From: Larix kaempferi
Taxonomy: Eukaryota; Streptophyta; Pinopsida; Pinales; Pinaceae
Direction: 5' to 3'
Length of the DNA: 64,000 bases
NCBI GenBank assembly: GCA_027924585.1
Contig: BSBM01000764.1
Span: forward strand, 2,512,001-2,576,000
Position numbers and translations under genes: made by a program. Each line of letters opens with the position of its first letter. Position 1 is the stretch's first letter. Positions 11,901 to 22,198 of the stretch are shown here, in pieces. The notes below the pieces were generated by a model, which saw only the letters and a program-made list of their open reading frames with translations, made no database searches and was not told where the DNA came from.

Positions 11901-12612
11901 TTATCTTTGGGTTATGTGACAACCAAATATTTCATCATATATATTCGTAGAGGAATCATGATTCATATGGAAGTTGTTTGTCGGATTTATGTATTTCATC
12001 TCCTTCACATTTATTCTATATGTTTTTTGTTTGATTTTCAAATTGTTTGTGTGAGTCATGTTTGAGTTTCGAACCCTCCCATAGCGTCAATGCATGCATA
12101 TAGTTTAACCAAGTCAAATTTTAGTCCATACAAGCACAAATTGGAAAAAAATCAATGTTGGCCCCATTCACATGTCACTTATTATAATATGCTAGGTCAA
12201 GTACATGATTAGCTAGTGCACTTTATTTTTGGGTTATGAACAACCAAATATTTGATCATATATATTCATAGAGGAATCATGATTCATATGGAAATTTGTT
12301 TTTAGATTTATGTATTTCATCTCCTTCACATTTGTTCTGTAAGTTTGTTGTTTTATTATCTATAATTTTTTTGTTTGATTATCGAATATTTGTTTGTGTG
12401 AGTCATGTTTGAGTCTCAAAACCCTCCCATACCGTCAATGCATGCGTATAGTCTAACCAAGTCAAGTTTCAATCCATACAAGAACAAATTAAAAAAAATT
12501 CAACGTTGGCCCCATTCACATGTCACTTATCATAATATGCAGGGTAAAGTACACAATGAGATGGCGTGCATTATTTTTGGGTTATGAACGAACCAAATAT
12601 TTGATCATATAT
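8940..12612. repeat. Tandem (satellite-like) array, unit about 322 bp, left part
   Basis: The landmark CATCTCCTTCACATTTA (CATCTCTTTCACATTTA in one unit, ATTTA changed in a few) recurs at 9145, 9468, 9789, 10114, 10432, 10758, 11024, 11344, 11671, 11997 and 12318. Spacings are 318-327 bases, except one short unit of 266 that has lost about 55 bases near 10880. Each unit also contains GTCTAGTCTAACCAAGTCAA, CCATACAAGCACAAATTGAA, TTGGCCCCATTCACATGTCA, GGTTATGAAACAACCAAATA and ATTCGTAGAGGAATC in order. Units differ by scattered substitutions. The array is cut by the gypsy element at 12612 and resumes at 27108. Open frames in it recur from unit to unit only because the DNA repeats; they show no protein family. 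Confidence 0.92.
12608..12612. other. Left target-site duplication TATAT of gypsy element
   Basis: TATAT precedes the LTR start TGTCAC. The same five bases follow the other LTR at 27108-27112. Joining the flanks with one copy restores the array consensus GATCATATATATTCGTAG, so this is a true insertion site. Confidence 0.9.
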
Positions 12613-15600
12613 TGTCACGTCTCTTCTACGCGATTTTTTTTTTTTGATAAAGATCCTAACCAACCAAACAAATGCGGACATATACATACTAGCTGTCGTC
12701 ACAACCGACTTAGTAATTTTCTGAAACTCTGTGCATTAAACATCATTATTTCTTCTGTCGCTTTTCAAGCAACTGGAAACCATGGAAACGTGCCTATACT
12801 TCACTGCGTTAGTCACCAAATCAAATATCCACCGAAAGTATAATGACGACATGATGATCACTTGCAACATTATGAAAATTACATAAGCAGCATTAATACT
12901 TCAATTAATTTAACTATATTAATGTCATTAATATGTTATTAATTATTAACTATCACTAGTACAGTATTAATGTGAATATAAATTTAACCTACATAGTTAT
13001 ATGTTATACTTATGTACTAACATACACCCTATGCATTTAATACTTTACCAATCCCTATCATTAACTTTGTAAATACTAGGCTAAACTACTCATACACCAT
13101 AGTCACTTACATTACCCAAACATAGATCATAAGTGGCAATATTAAAACAAATCGCAATATAATATAAACTTAATACAATATAAAAAATATATATATTATA
13201 ACCTAATATGTATATATTTATATAACCTAAGCGCTTATAGGTTGACCATAGTCTAACCGCAAGCTTATGCCAACTAACCTAGCGCTCATACTATATAAAT
13301 TAAGTGCTAGTATAAACTTCATATGCTAACCTAGCATATGGAATTGCCATTAAAATGGACTTAAAGTAATGTGAATACATTATAATATAACGTAATGCAT
13401 ATGGTTAAGCGCATGGCCAGGTCAACCCAAAGTTGGACCTTGGCTTATGCGAACCATGTCTCCATGCCACGATGTGCATCTAACCGGCCTAACCTTGGCC
13501 TTCGATGTAAAGCTTATGCCATAATGCATAACGTAGAGAATGTAAAGGTTGACAACACATACGCTAAGGTTTAACGTTGCATAACAAAGAATATGTGGTG
13601 ACTGTCTAACTTGTACTCTTGCCACGCAAACTATGCAAAGCTTGAACCAAATTTTTAAACCCTGTGGTTCCTTCCTCATAGGCGGATCCACTTGGAAACG
13701 ACATGGTTCAATACTCAACACAATGAATACATAAGCTTGTATTCCACCTAGCCATGATGGCTTTCGCACGAGACTGCCAACTCCCAAGGCTTACTGCATT
13801 AAGTTTGACTGTGGGTTGAAACGATTGTGGAGTGACCCATGTCCATCGATCACGATCCAGTTCATCCAGATTGGGAAGGGTGAATGCATGAACACCATTG
13901 ATCTTACTTGTGGTTGTTGGCGCCAACTCTACGAGTTACTTGAAAATTAAATGGAAGTATGACTGGGTTCATAGGTCTTTGCTCCTCCCACCGTTATCAC
14001 CTCGTGACACCAAAACCCTACCTTGAATTCGTTGTTCATTTGGTGTTCAACGGGATTCTTCAAGCTCTTCTGCTCCAATCATGGTGTTCACTCCTGAACC
14101 AGGGAGGAGGTGATCCCAAAATGCTCCAACACTCTGCATGAGGTAGCTACTGGAAACTTTGCTTGGGTTGCATGTCTTAAAGGTAAGAAGGTTCAACTTT
14201 TACGCAATTACCAAACTTTACTTCGTTGTTTCGTTGTATGAATGTCATGCTATTACAATTTAACTTATTGTGTTCCAATTGCAGGTGTGGTGCCACCTAA
14301 GCTTGGGATTCGCGTTGGTTTTACCCAATGGTAAGTGGTTACACCATCACTACCTTCGTTTTCCAAATTAATTTTTACACGGGAAATTATTACTGTCATT
14401 TTTAACTGCCACGTTGGTCACTTCTTAACGTAGGAGCTATGAGACCATGGACGTGTTGGGTCTTTCAGTGTTGTCTCCACGACTTGGAACAAATAACCAA
14501 CATCGAACGTGGCCAGGTAACCCATCATCCTTGGTCCTTCGAGTGAAACTACCCCATCGAGTTCAGATAGGTTACTTAAGACTCTTGGTTCTCTTGTCTG
14601 CTTAGGCTGCAAAACGGCTTTCGGCTAACCTCGTTGTTGCATGTGACTGTGTTTAGATGTCGAAGGCTTTCTCAGCCTATAGGTGAATGTAATATTAACT
14701 TGGAACATGTATGGAGAACAATACTTATTTAAACTTGAACATGGGCATGTCGACCACACTAGGCATCACCGGTTATAAGCACTATCTCACTTTGGTTTGA
14801 CCTGTGAAGGGATTTGGTTTGGAAAGTAGAGTGATAGCTTTGGACTGTATTATTTAGTTTGTAAATAATGAATGCATTTGAATATGAAATCGTTTTAAGT
14901 GTTAGCTTGTTTTTATGCAGCAAAGAAATGGTTATGGTTGTTCTCGGGCTCTGTTTCTCCTTTGATATACGAAGAGAATCATTATTATATGAAATTTTTT
15001 GCATTCATTTAAAAATAGTAAGCTTGAATTACAGGGATGTAATCCCGTGCGAATGTAAACTGATTGTGAACACATTTTAACTTGCAAAAGCGATCAAATA
15101 ACATTTAGCTTGCAAATGACTACTGTAATTAATTAGTGTAGCAGTGCTACGCGTCGAGGTCGAGACTGCGACCATTGCGCTAGGGTATCCATGCCTAGGT
15201 TTTAGGAACACCCAAAAAGGGTTAACCATGAACTACCTGGTAGTGTCTTGATGAACCTGAGACGCCATACGATAGGGTCTCCCATCTGTACATTCGACAT
15301 GGCTATTAAAACTTGAAGCAAGGCATTTAATCCGGTTACAAAACTTATTAAATTCTAATGGTCAAACTATAACCAAAGGCCCCCGAGCCTATATATATAC
15401 ATAATACCTTAAGCATGCCACCTGTCATAGATAAGAATTGTGTTAATGTATCTCAGCAATGTTGTTTACGAGTCTTCTATCCATGACCCTTGTGGAAACC
15501 AGGGAACAACCCTTTCCTGCATGGAGGCAAACCACTCCAACTTCTTGCAAACGCTTCGGCATTGATGCTGGATAAAGCCATTAACATGGTAAAGGGTTTC

Positions 15601-17234
15601 ACGATCAGGGTTAAAGCTTTCTCATGGAGCTTTCTCACCCATACCGAGAGTCCTGGCATGTAATAAAAAGGTCAACATGAAACTAACCAGAATGCATCTC
15701 GAAATTAGTTCAATAGATAATGTCTACAATGTGTTGTGAAACCACATGAATCCAATATAGATATGAAACATTATGTATATAAATGTAGTTGATTACAATG
15801 TAACTCTGTTAGATGATTTTAAATCCATTCACTGTAGATTTAATTCATAAACATGTTTATTCATTTGTCAAAGGAAAATAGAGACAGATTTGGTTACATT
15901 AATCTCAATACTTTGTCTATGATATAGAATAAAAGACTTATAAAAATAAAATGGATTGACATGTAAACCCTAGGGTTTACATGTCTAACTTGTTTCTGTC
16001 CTGACATGAGAAACATACATTCTGCCTTTAAATAGGATCTACTGAGAAAATGATTTGTATTATATTAAAATACCTGCAAAATTTTCTTAGGGTTAATGTA
16101 AGCTATGATCATTCAAATCTGCCTCTCTCAGTCTTGTACCTCAATAACCATAAAATAACTCAGTCTATTTACTGTATCAAGAATATTTCATTCTATTTCA
16201 AACATCATCTTGAAAACAGAAAGTATAGCATTAAATCATAAATCTGTCCAAAATGACAAAGGCATAAAAGTCTAATCATGACCCATATACAAAATTCAGT
16301 TCAATAATACATTCTTATTAAGATCTAGTAAATGAACAGTAAATCAGAGTTATACATAATAAACCCTAGCAACTGTCCATAAAAGCTTATACAAATAAAG
16401 TAATAACACTTATCTGTAATTCTGGAGACCAGTGGAACCAAGCAGAAACCTCCTAGCCTTTGACCATCAAGATCACCTTGCTTTAAGGTCACCCCCGAGC
16501 TGAGTTCACAGTCCCCTAGGTCAGAGTATATATTTTAAATTACCCTTAACTTGTTCCCCAAGTTATTTAGGATATTTATGTGGCAGTAGGAAACCCAACA
16601 TCTAATTCAGTACTCTTGAGCTCTTGGATGCTCCATGGACTTTTAAGCCTCAACCATTAAGAGAATCAATTAAATATGGCCTATTAAGAGTAAATGCAGT
16701 GCTCCTGCAAGGTTGGGGTAGTTCTCCTACCTGCACACAATCAAGTGGCCAAGCCAATACCCAACTGTATGATTCCTCTTAATTTGGACCAGTTTGGTAC
16801 TCCCAAATCTGTCCTCATTCACTTGTCTTTTTTTGTCTTTGGTCAATGTTTTCCCAACTCACATCTCTATCTTGTGTGTTCATGATCATGAGGATGTGAA
16901 ACATTGTTAAGGAAATGAATTTTTTTAAATGAGTTTCACTTTTTATTCTCTTAGGTGTGAAATTCTCTCATTTTGTTATTTCTTTTAATTCATTATTCTC
17001 TCAAATCTTTTCTTTAGGTTTTTTCCATTTTCTCCAATAATAATTTCTCATTATTATTATAATTGGTATTTTACCCTCCAACCCATAGGGGACTGTGACT
17101 CCCATCTCATTAATGTGCTAGTCCACATGGTCATTAGAAATCAATTTATCATATTTCTAATGTCCACTAAGTAAACTGAAATAATACTTAGCAAAATAAA
17201 ATAGGGGTTCAAAGTCCAAAATTGGGGTATTACA
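12613..17234 (-). repeat. 3' LTR of the gypsy element (4622 bp)
   Basis: It begins TGTCACGTCTC and ends GGGGTATTACA in + coordinates, and aligns with 22199-27107 over its whole length. Differences are scattered substitutions, small indels, and absence of the MITE found in the other copy. No transduced gene is recognised inside: the open frames of 60-121 codons (for example at 13422-13787, -) are broken in the other LTR copy or lack any motif. It holds a perfect 28-base palindrome at 15958-15985. Confidence 0.92.
15958..15985. other. 28-bp perfect palindrome with opposed telomere-like words
   Basis: The half-site GACATGTAAACCCT is followed directly by its reverse complement, so AAACCCT meets AGGGTTT head to head. 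The second LTR keeps it with two changes (near 25829-25856). Its location inside a long LTR suggests a conserved LTR feature, not chance. No function is known. Confidence 0.75.
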
Positions 17235-17251
17235 TATCCCCTCCCCTTAAG
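17235..17251 (-). promoter_or_regulatory. Polypurine tract of the gypsy element
   Basis: On the minus strand CTTAAGGGGAGGGGATA sits directly before the 3' LTR start TGTAATACCCC. It is the expected primer site for plus-strand DNA synthesis and fixes the inner edge of the 3' LTR. Confidence 0.88.
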
Positions 17252-17334
17252 TTTTCACCATCCTCTGTGTTAAATAGTCTTGAAAAACAACAAATAGCAT
17301 TATAAGCAAATTTAGTTTTTGTCATTTACTTCTT

Positions 17335-17490
17335 CGAATAGGAAAGGGTATGCTACTTGCATTTCCATTTCCATTTCTGAGGTAGCCTATTCAGGATTAT
17401 AGTGCTCCCATTGCACTTTTACCTGGACGATGGTTCGATTCTGAAGTACCACCTCTTTCCGATCCAGTATGCATATAGGATCTGTCTAGA
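17335..17490 (-). pseudogene. Chromodomain-like tail of gypsy integrase
   Basis: After a stop at the end of the integrase frame, the same frame continues as DPICILDRKEVVLQNRTI, then VKVQWEHYNPE, a TAG, and MQVAYPFLFEE. This matches the conserved C-terminal block of plant Tekay/Del-type chromoviruses (P-x-x-ILDR, R-R-x-I, VKVQW, Y-P-x-LF). In those elements it follows integrase and targets insertion to chromatin. Two in-frame stops break it here. Confidence 0.7.
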
Positions 17491-18392
17491 AGTATCCTTC
17501 TGATTCCACCTGAATCACATGCCAATTTACAATATGCTTAGGATCATATACATATTTCTTTAGCAATGAAACATGAAACACATCATGTACTTTAAAATTT
17601 GTTCGTAAAGCTAACTGATAAGCAACAGGTCCTACTCTAGCAAGAATTTGGAAAGGACCACAAAATCTTGGTGCAAGTTTGGCAACCTTTCCCAAGCTCA
17701 AAGAAATTTTCTTTGCTTTCACCCTTAGGAATACATGATCTCCAACTTCAAATTCTTTATGTTCTCTATGCAGATCAACATAGCTTTTATGTCTGTCTTG
17801 AGCAGTTTTTATGTTTGTTTTTACTTTTTGGACAATCATTTCTAGTTCATCTAACATTTCAGTACCCATCACAATCGGATTTACTGGATCATCCCACGTC
17901 ATAGGGGTTTTACACTTTCTTCCATACAACACTTGGAATGGACTCATTCCTACAGAAGTTTGGTACCCATTGTTGTAGGAAAATTCAGCTAAGTGTAAGT
18001 AGTTTTCATAGTGCATTGGATTGTCCATGACATACAAGCGAAGCATGTGCTCTAGGACTTGGTTCACTCTCTCGGTCTGCCCATTTGTTTGAGGATGGTA
18101 GGAGGTATTAAAACTCAGTTTAGTCCCCAAACATGTAAATAATGTCTTCCAGAAAATGTGAAGTGAAATTTGTATCCCTGTCGGATATAATCACCTTGGG
18201 GATTCCATGGAGTCGAAAGACTTCTTTCATGAAAACCTCTGCAATGTTTATTGCTTTGAATGTGGATTTGACTGGTATGAAGTGAGATGCCTTGGTCAAC
18301 TTATCCCCTACAACCATGATGTAATCATGTTGCTTATTATTTTTAAGCAACCCGGTGATAAAATCCATAGAAATGTCTCCCGTTTCCATTCT
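17486..18392 (-). pseudogene. Gypsy integrase, core and C-terminal domain
   Basis: Two frames together give the integrase catalytic core. The first (18389 to 18120) has D in GDISMDFITG and the second D in VIISDRDTNFTSHF. The next frame (18130 to 17486) starts LSFNTSYHPQTNGQTERVNQ, which contains the catalytic Glu. It continues through the GPY/F module (RFCGPFQILARVGPVAYQL) to VFHVSLLKKYV. All three D,D-35-E residues are present. The core frame breaks near 18120-18130. The zinc-binding part lies upstream in the RNase H frame. Confidence 0.88.
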
Positions 18393-19156
18393 GGTACTGG
18401 TATAGGCTGTATCAAACTAGTTAGATGTTGATGTTCCACTTTCACCCGCTGACAGTCCATGCACTTTTCTATATACTCAGCAATTTCATATTTCAATTTG
18501 GGCCAATAGTGTTGTTTTTTAACAGTTGTTATCATTTTCTGATAACCTGGATGACCAAAATATGGCCTTTTGTGAAACTCATCCAGAATTAATTGTTTTA
18601 ATTCTGCCTGATCCAGTATATAAAGTCTATTTTTAAATAGTAGCAGCCCATCCTTGGATATGTTGTAATCTATTGCTTTCTGTTCTGAATTTTCTACAAG
18701 ACACTTTTGTCTTAAATTCAGATATTTTGGATCTTTTCCAGTTGTTGTCTGGATCTCTGACATTAAATCAGATTGAAAACTATTAACTAAAGCCATAGTT
18801 AATATGTGCATTTGTTTGCTAAGTGCATCAACTATTTTATTTTCTTTGCCTTTGATATGCTGAATTTCAAAGTCAAAATCACTTAAGAAATCCAGCCACC
18901 TTGCTTGCCTTCCATTCAAATTTGGCTGTTCAAAAATGTATTTCAGCCCAATGTGGTCAGTTTTAAGAACAAACCTTTTTCCAAGAAGGTAAGTTCGCCA
19001 CATTCTTAAGCCATGAATTATGGCATCTAGTTCTAAATCATGCATCGCATTGTTTACTTCATGCATCTTTAACTTTCTAGATTCATAATCGATTACCAAA
19101 CCATCTTGCGTTAACATGCCTCCCAATCCTTCCTTGCATGCATTCGTGCATACCAC
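18308..19156 (-). pseudogene. Gypsy RNase H and integrase zinc-binding domain
   Basis: An open frame of 282 codons. The RNase H part has [15 protein letters not shown] in place of the usual D-A-S start. It continues with LELDAIIHGLRMWRTYL, FVLKTDHIGLKYIF and FDFEIQHIKGKENKIVDALS. The first catalytic Asp is apparently replaced (TNAC for tDAS). It runs into the integrase HHCC finger, HKRPYFGHPGY through CMDCQ, with both His and both Cys present. It overlaps the reverse transcriptase frame by about 45 bases in another frame, which marks a frameshift at 19111-19156. Confidence 0.85.
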
Positions 19157-20268
19157 AAAGTATCGAGGGGATCAACCACTTTTAGAATAGGGGTTGAAGT
19201 TAGAAACTGTTTCAGCTTCGCAAAACTTTCTTCACATATGGATGTCCAAAGAAACTTGACTTCCTTCCTCTGAAGGGATGTGATAGGATGAGTCACTTTG
19301 GAAAATCCCTCAATGAATTTTCGATAGTACGCAACTAATCCCATAAAAGAGCGGAGATCGGTGACATTTTGGGGAGTAGGCCAGCTCATTATGGCCTTGA
19401 TCTTATTGGGGTCCACCACAATACCTTGGGCTGATATAATGTGACCCAAGTATTGTATTTGTTCCTTGTAAAAGTCGCATTTGGATAACTTTGCATAAGG
19501 TTGATTTTCTCTTAGAACTTGCAGCACCAACCTTAGGGGTTCCTCATGCTCACTTTCATTCTTCGAATAGATGAGTATGTCATCAATAAACACTACAACA
19601 AATTTATCTAGGTACTTGCTGAAAACATTATTCATTAGGCACATAAACGTGGTTGGTGCATTCGGCAAACCAAATGGCATCACCACAAATTCATAATGTC
19701 CATACCTAGTACAGAAAGTTGTCTTATGCACCTCTTCTTCTTTAATTATGATATTATGGTAACCCAACCTCAGATCAATCTTCGAGAAGTCAGTAGAACC
19801 CCCAACCCTATCGAACAGATCATCAATCCATGGCAAGGGATACCGATTTTTGATAGTTACCTTGTTCAACTGTCTATAATCTATGCGTAGTCGGAATGTG
19901 GCAACTTTCTTACATACAAAGATCATCGATTCTCTCCACGGGGACTCACTCGGACGAATATAAACTTTTTCCAACAACTCTTGCATTTGTGCTTTCAGCT
20001 CTATCAATTCATGAGTACTCATCCGATAAGGCGCCTTTGAATTTTGTATTGTTCCTGGGGATAGGTATATTGTAAAATCTAATTCTCTTTTAGGTGGTAA
20101 CTCAGGAATTTCCTTGGGAAACACATCCTCAAATTCAGACAAAATATGATGTTTTGTGAAATCTGAAATTTCAATTTTCTGATTTTCTGTCACGTGGACA
20201 ACATAAAGTTTACACCCTTTGCATGCATTTCGTTTTAGTTGAAGAGCAGAAATTTCCCTTAATTTCAC
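19111..20268 (-). pseudogene. Gypsy reverse transcriptase
   Basis: An open frame of 385 codons with the Ty3-type RT blocks in order. These are [61 protein letters not shown] and the catalytic [14 protein letters not shown], then [10 protein letters not shown] and a connection subdomain. The Asp triad is intact. Before it lies the protease-to-RT linker (YDLLIGMDWLETH, about 20300-20440). After the RT the frame shifts into RNase H. This is the best preserved part of the element. Confidence 0.92.
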
Positions 20269-20299
20269 TGCTCTTACTATTCCTTGAATATTTTAAGAC

Positions 20300-20760
20300 T
20301 ATCTAACATCATTCATAAAGGTGACTGATTTTTTATAGCAGTCTATGACAGCCCTATGTGTTTCCAGCCAATCCATACCGATAAGCAAATCGTACGATCC
20401 CAATGGCAAAACGTTTAAATATGCACTAGTGTAAGATTCATTTAACTACAAAGGACACTGATTCACCACTTCAGAAACTTTTCTTTTTGCTCCTGTGGCC
20501 ATTTGGACCAACCAAGGCTGCATGTATTTGTTTTTACTAAGTTTGCATGACTCAAAATTTTTTGGGCCTACATAACTTTTGCATGGGCAAGAATCAATCA
20601 AGATAGACACAGGTGTCCCAGAAATCATCCCTTCAACCTCGATTATAGAAGCTTGATGTTTTGCTTGACGGTTGTTTAATGCAGTATAGATTTTTGGAAC
20701 CCTTGATATATCTTGGACTGTAGAATCCTCTTTAAGATTATGCACTGATCGGTTTGTATC
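20300..20760 (-). pseudogene. Gypsy aspartic protease
   Basis: The frame from about 20700 gives KHQASIIEVEGMISGTPVSI, then LIDSCPCKSYV. In active enzymes this is the LIDSGATxSF flap-active site. The Asp-Ser is kept but Gly is Cys, so activity is doubtful. A terminal block near 20300-20440 reads YDLLIGMDWLETHRAVIDC, the conserved LGMDWL segment. A stop (TAG near 20443) interrupts the two parts. Confidence 0.8.
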
Positions 20761-21999
20761 CTTCTTGTGAGGATAGTCATGCCACCTATGATTCTCTCCA
20801 CAGCCCCAACATTGGAGTGTCGGCTTAGAGGGTGTGGCTTCTGGTTTTCTGGTGCCTTCAATGTTAAACTTCTTCATTGGTGGAACAAAATTGGAATGTG
20901 ACTTGCTTCCCTCAAACCTATTTTTAAAAGGTGCCTGTGTAACTTGGTTTCTGAAATGGTTGGGCTTATGATCCTTCTGCCTACTTCCATATTTTGTTTT
21001 CTTCTCTTCATTCCACTGCTTTCATACTTCATCCTTGATTTGAACTTGTTCAAAACATAGCCTATCCTTTTAGAATGCATCTTCCAAAGTCTCTGGATCA
21101 TCAAATTCAATCCTATCCTTGAAACCAAACGACAAACAATTTAGGAAACACTGAATTCTGACTTTTTCATCCTGAATGTAAGGAACGTTCTTGAGTAATT
21201 CCAGAAATTTTCTAATTAATTCTTCCATGGTTTGTTGTCCTAGCTTTAGGTCATAGAATTCTTTTACTTTTCTGTCAAAGTACGTTTCAGAAAGGTACTT
21301 CTGTTTGAAGAATGTCACAAAGGCCTTTCACTTCACCTTTTTCTCGTTGATTGCTCGTGTCAACTGAAGGTCATCCCACCATGCCGAAGATTTTCCTTGC
21401 AGCTTGAAAACAACAATCCTAGCCTTTATGAGGCTAGAATAATCAAACATGCATAAATATTTTTCCATGTCCCTCATCCACAGTTCTTCTTCTTCTACGG
21501 TTTTAATTTCTCCATTAAAAGTAGCAAGCTTTATTTTTCTCAATTCTGAGTGTAGCTAATTTACTTTTCCATTTTTATTTTTTTCTTAGGAACATATTCT
21601 TTAGAATCTTCACCATGTGACCCTTCATCCCTGACATCCATATTATAGCTTGTAGAATTTCTTGGAGGTGTAGTCTTAAACTTTGAATTTCTTTTTGTGA
21701 CTGATTTTTTTGCATGGTGTTCCTCTGGTGTTGGGAGGTGTCTGTTTTCTTTTTTCAGTCAACTTTTGCAGCATGATGGCATTTATTTCTCACTATTATT
21801 CAATTTTTTTAATGTTGTCTTCTTTAATGCTGATCAATTCAGCCTTTAGACTTTTGACTGTTTCCATCATCTCACTAGATGTTGTCACTCCTTGTGGAGA
21901 GTTCTGATTCCTCTCCTGCCTACTGGCCTTTTCTCCTCGCTGACTGGATGTTTCTACAACCAAATTTCCTTCCTGTTCTGAAAAATTAATTTGTGCCAC
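20760..21999 (-). pseudogene. Gypsy gag with degenerate zinc knuckle
   Basis: The likely start is ATG at 21999 (MAQINFSEQEGN), 188 bases inside the primer site. An N-terminal charged region follows, then the Retrotrans_gag domain in pieces: 21543-21328 (FNGEIKTVEEEELWMRDMEK, then KGSSAWWDDL-like, here GKSSAWWDDL) and 21318-21070 (FFKQKYLSETYFDRKVKEFY). The C-terminal knuckle reads CWGCGENHRWHDYP, with the last Cys of CCHC changed to Tyr. Frames change at about 21796, 21320, 21100 and 20875. Gag would form the particle and bind element RNA. Confidence 0.82.
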
Positions 22000-22183
22000 T
22001 TACCTCTTCAGCCACTTTTCTATCTATGTGTGGCCAACAACTGTTTGTTAGAAGTCATAAACAACAAAGCATTTATTCATAAAAAAATTAAAAATTAACA
22101 TGCTACAGAAATTTTTGTTATTTATCTCTATAAAACAATAGCATTCGCGCAAATGAGCCTAAAGGTCCTAGTGTAGTGACCAC

Positions 22184-22195
22184 GCTCTGATACCA
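22184..22195 (-). promoter_or_regulatory. Primer-binding site (tRNA-iMet) of gypsy element
   Basis: On the minus strand TGGTATCAGAGC starts three bases after the 5' LTR end (GTGACA). This is the complement of the initiator tRNA-Met 3' end, usual for plant LTR elements. It fixes the element's orientation and the 5' LTR edge. Confidence 0.92.
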
Positions 22196-22198
22196 ATT

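Noticed and set aside
13422-13787. 121-codon open frame in the gypsy LTR as a captured gene
   Set aside because: The matching region of the other LTR (near 23304-23670) is broken and differs in frame, and no protein motif is visible.
22184-22195. tRNA-Met gene fragments at 22184, 42536 and 46204
   Set aside because: Each is a 12-base primer-binding site directly next to an LTR end; no tRNA body surrounds them.
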